From Cylindrospermum stagnale PCC 7417 (lineage in GTDB: Bacteria > Cyanobacteriota > Cyanobacteriia > Cyanobacteriales > Nostocaceae), in contig NC_019757.1 in assembly GCF_000317535.1 (NCBI RefSeq), forward strand, positions 471,001 to 535,000: a DNA stretch of 64,000 bases, given 5' to 3'. This document shows, piece after piece, positions 63,277-64,000 of the stretch (the stretch's first letter is position 1; each line of letters opens with the position of its first letter). The notes under the pieces are model-generated. The model was not told the DNA's origin. It was given only the letters and a program-made list of their open reading frames with translations, and ran no database searches. The position numbers and the translations under genes are program-made.

Positions 63277-63394
63277 TTTAAGTGATTTCAATGAACCATA
63301 ATTATCCATAAAGGTGACTGTAGTATTAGGAATTTTGGGCTGTGTCATACCTCTAGCCCGGATTTCAGTGCTCTCTATTCAATAGAAAACGACT

Positions 63395-64000
63395 TTATGG
63401 CGAATTAGTATCAAAAGGAATAGATATCACAAAGGAAGCACCTTGCCCTAAGTCAGATTTTACCTCGATTGTTCCACCGTGTTTTTCTACCACAATTTGA
63501 CGGGCAATTGCGAGTCCCAACCCTGTTCCCTTATTGACAGCTTTAGTAGTAAATAGGTGGTCAAAAATTCGGGATTTGACTTCTTCAGTCATCCCCACTC
63601 CGTTATCCTTAATACTAATCACAATTTGTTTTTGGTGCTCATCCAGAGAGGTGCTTATTGTTATGCGATTAGGGTTAATCTTGAGTTCATCAAAACTGCG
63701 GCCAACATTTGATTGCTCCAAAGCATCAATAGCATTAGCCAGCAGGTTCATAAACACTTGGTTCAGCTGACCAGGAAAACACTGAACTAGGGGTAATTCT
63801 CCGTAATCATTGATGATTTCAATTCCTGGATGTTGTTCGTTAGCTTTCAAACGGTGCTTGAGAAGCAACACCGTACTGTCTAATCCATCATGAATATTAA
63901 AGGCAACTTTTTGTTCAGTGTCTGCCCGAGAAAAAGTTCGCAGAGAAGTGCTGATATTGCGGATGCGTTCTGCACCCAGTTTCATCGAGTTAATTACCTG
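63395..64000 (-). CDS. Histidine kinase, C-terminal part (runs off the window)
   Basis: The gene enters from the right edge; the visible 201 codons are in one frame without a start. They cover the end of the dimerisation domain (RIRNISTSLRTFSRADTEQ) and the whole HATPase domain: QVFMNLLANAIDALEQ (N box), IKDNGVGMTEE (G1), [21 protein letters not shown] (F and G2). It is a close paralogue of the receiver-kinase at 21888-23183; segments such as CFPGQLNQVFMN and GTGLGLAI are the same in both. A receiver or sensor part upstream is likely but not visible. The stop is 118 bases from the convergent MBL-like gene. Confidence 0.88.
   Translation of the reverse strand, partial: QVINSMKLGAERIRNISTSLRTFSRADTEQKVAFNIHDGLDSTVLLLKHRLKANEQHPGIEIINDYGELPLVQCFPGQLNQVFMNLLANAIDALEQSNVGRSFDELKINPNRITISTSLDEHQKQIVISIKDNGVGMTEEVKSRIFDHLFTTKAVNKGTGLGLAIARQIVVEKHGGTIEVKSDLGQGASFVISIPFDTNSP

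Overview
The window looks like chromosomal DNA of a filamentous, heterocyst-type cyanobacterium (Nostoc/Anabaena/Calothrix group). The evidence is the many HIP1 octamers (GCGATCGC), heptamer tandem repeats of the TAATTGG type, abundant small dispersed palindromes, a DnaB intein at the site used in other cyanobacteria, the nblS-purD neighbourhood, and typical cyanobacterial families (TIGR03032, PEP-CTERM, FIST-kinase, FAAL enzymes). No rRNA, tRNA, CRISPR array, complete insertion sequence or prophage was seen.

Layout. 1-1.4 kb: end of a glycosyltransferase operon. 1.8-7.9 kb: housekeeping genes (glyoxalase II, ribosomal protein L9, intein-split replicative helicase dnaB, FKBP isomerase, phasin-like protein, dihydrofolate reductase). 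8.1-11.9 kb: a NACHT NTPase with HEAT-like repeats, broken by one in-frame TAG, followed by decayed gene fragments and repeats. 11.9-17.3 kb: a tail-anchored coiled-coil protein, a zinc-ribbon membrane protein, the sensor kinase nblS and purD. 17.8-23.2 kb: a sugar-nucleotide epimerase, then a FIST sensor with two kinase/receiver proteins. 23.3-28.8 kb: a 1314-residue polytopic membrane protein and a condensation-like acyltransferase. 28.9-37.0 kb: an ECF sigma/anti-sigma pair divergent from a Tat-exported ferritin-like protein, a DUF4331 protein, a TPR protein, a His-rich NicO-type Ni/Co transporter and a PEP-CTERM protein, probably an envelope or metal-handling module.

37.5-42.8 kb holds a single 1745-residue fatty acyl-AMP ligase/acyl-CoA dehydrogenase/carrier/thioester-reductase protein. 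Then come photolyase (43.6-45.1 kb), a 1692-residue FG-GAP/VCBS/RTX surface protein fused in an operon to a TIGR03032-GNAT protein (45.4-52.6 kb), and a gene-poor stretch with an HTH relic. 54.0-58.7 kb carries acireductone dioxygenase, an operon of an Lgt-like membrane protein, a tetraether-synthase-like radical SAM protein and a small membrane protein, a CBS-domain protein with a HEPN-like motif, and a Met/Cys-rich copper-storage-like protein. The end holds the reverse transsulfuration pair (cystathionine beta-synthase and gamma-lyase/synthase), a metallo-beta-lactamase-fold protein lacking its metal ligands, and part of another kinase.

The strongest candidates for something little described are the Lgt-like/radical-SAM/membrane-protein operon, the FAAL-ACAD-ACP-reductase megaenzyme, and the ECF-ferritin-DUF4331-TPR-NicO module. 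A striking sequence-level feature is that small palindromic repeats have been inserted in frame inside three different protein genes.
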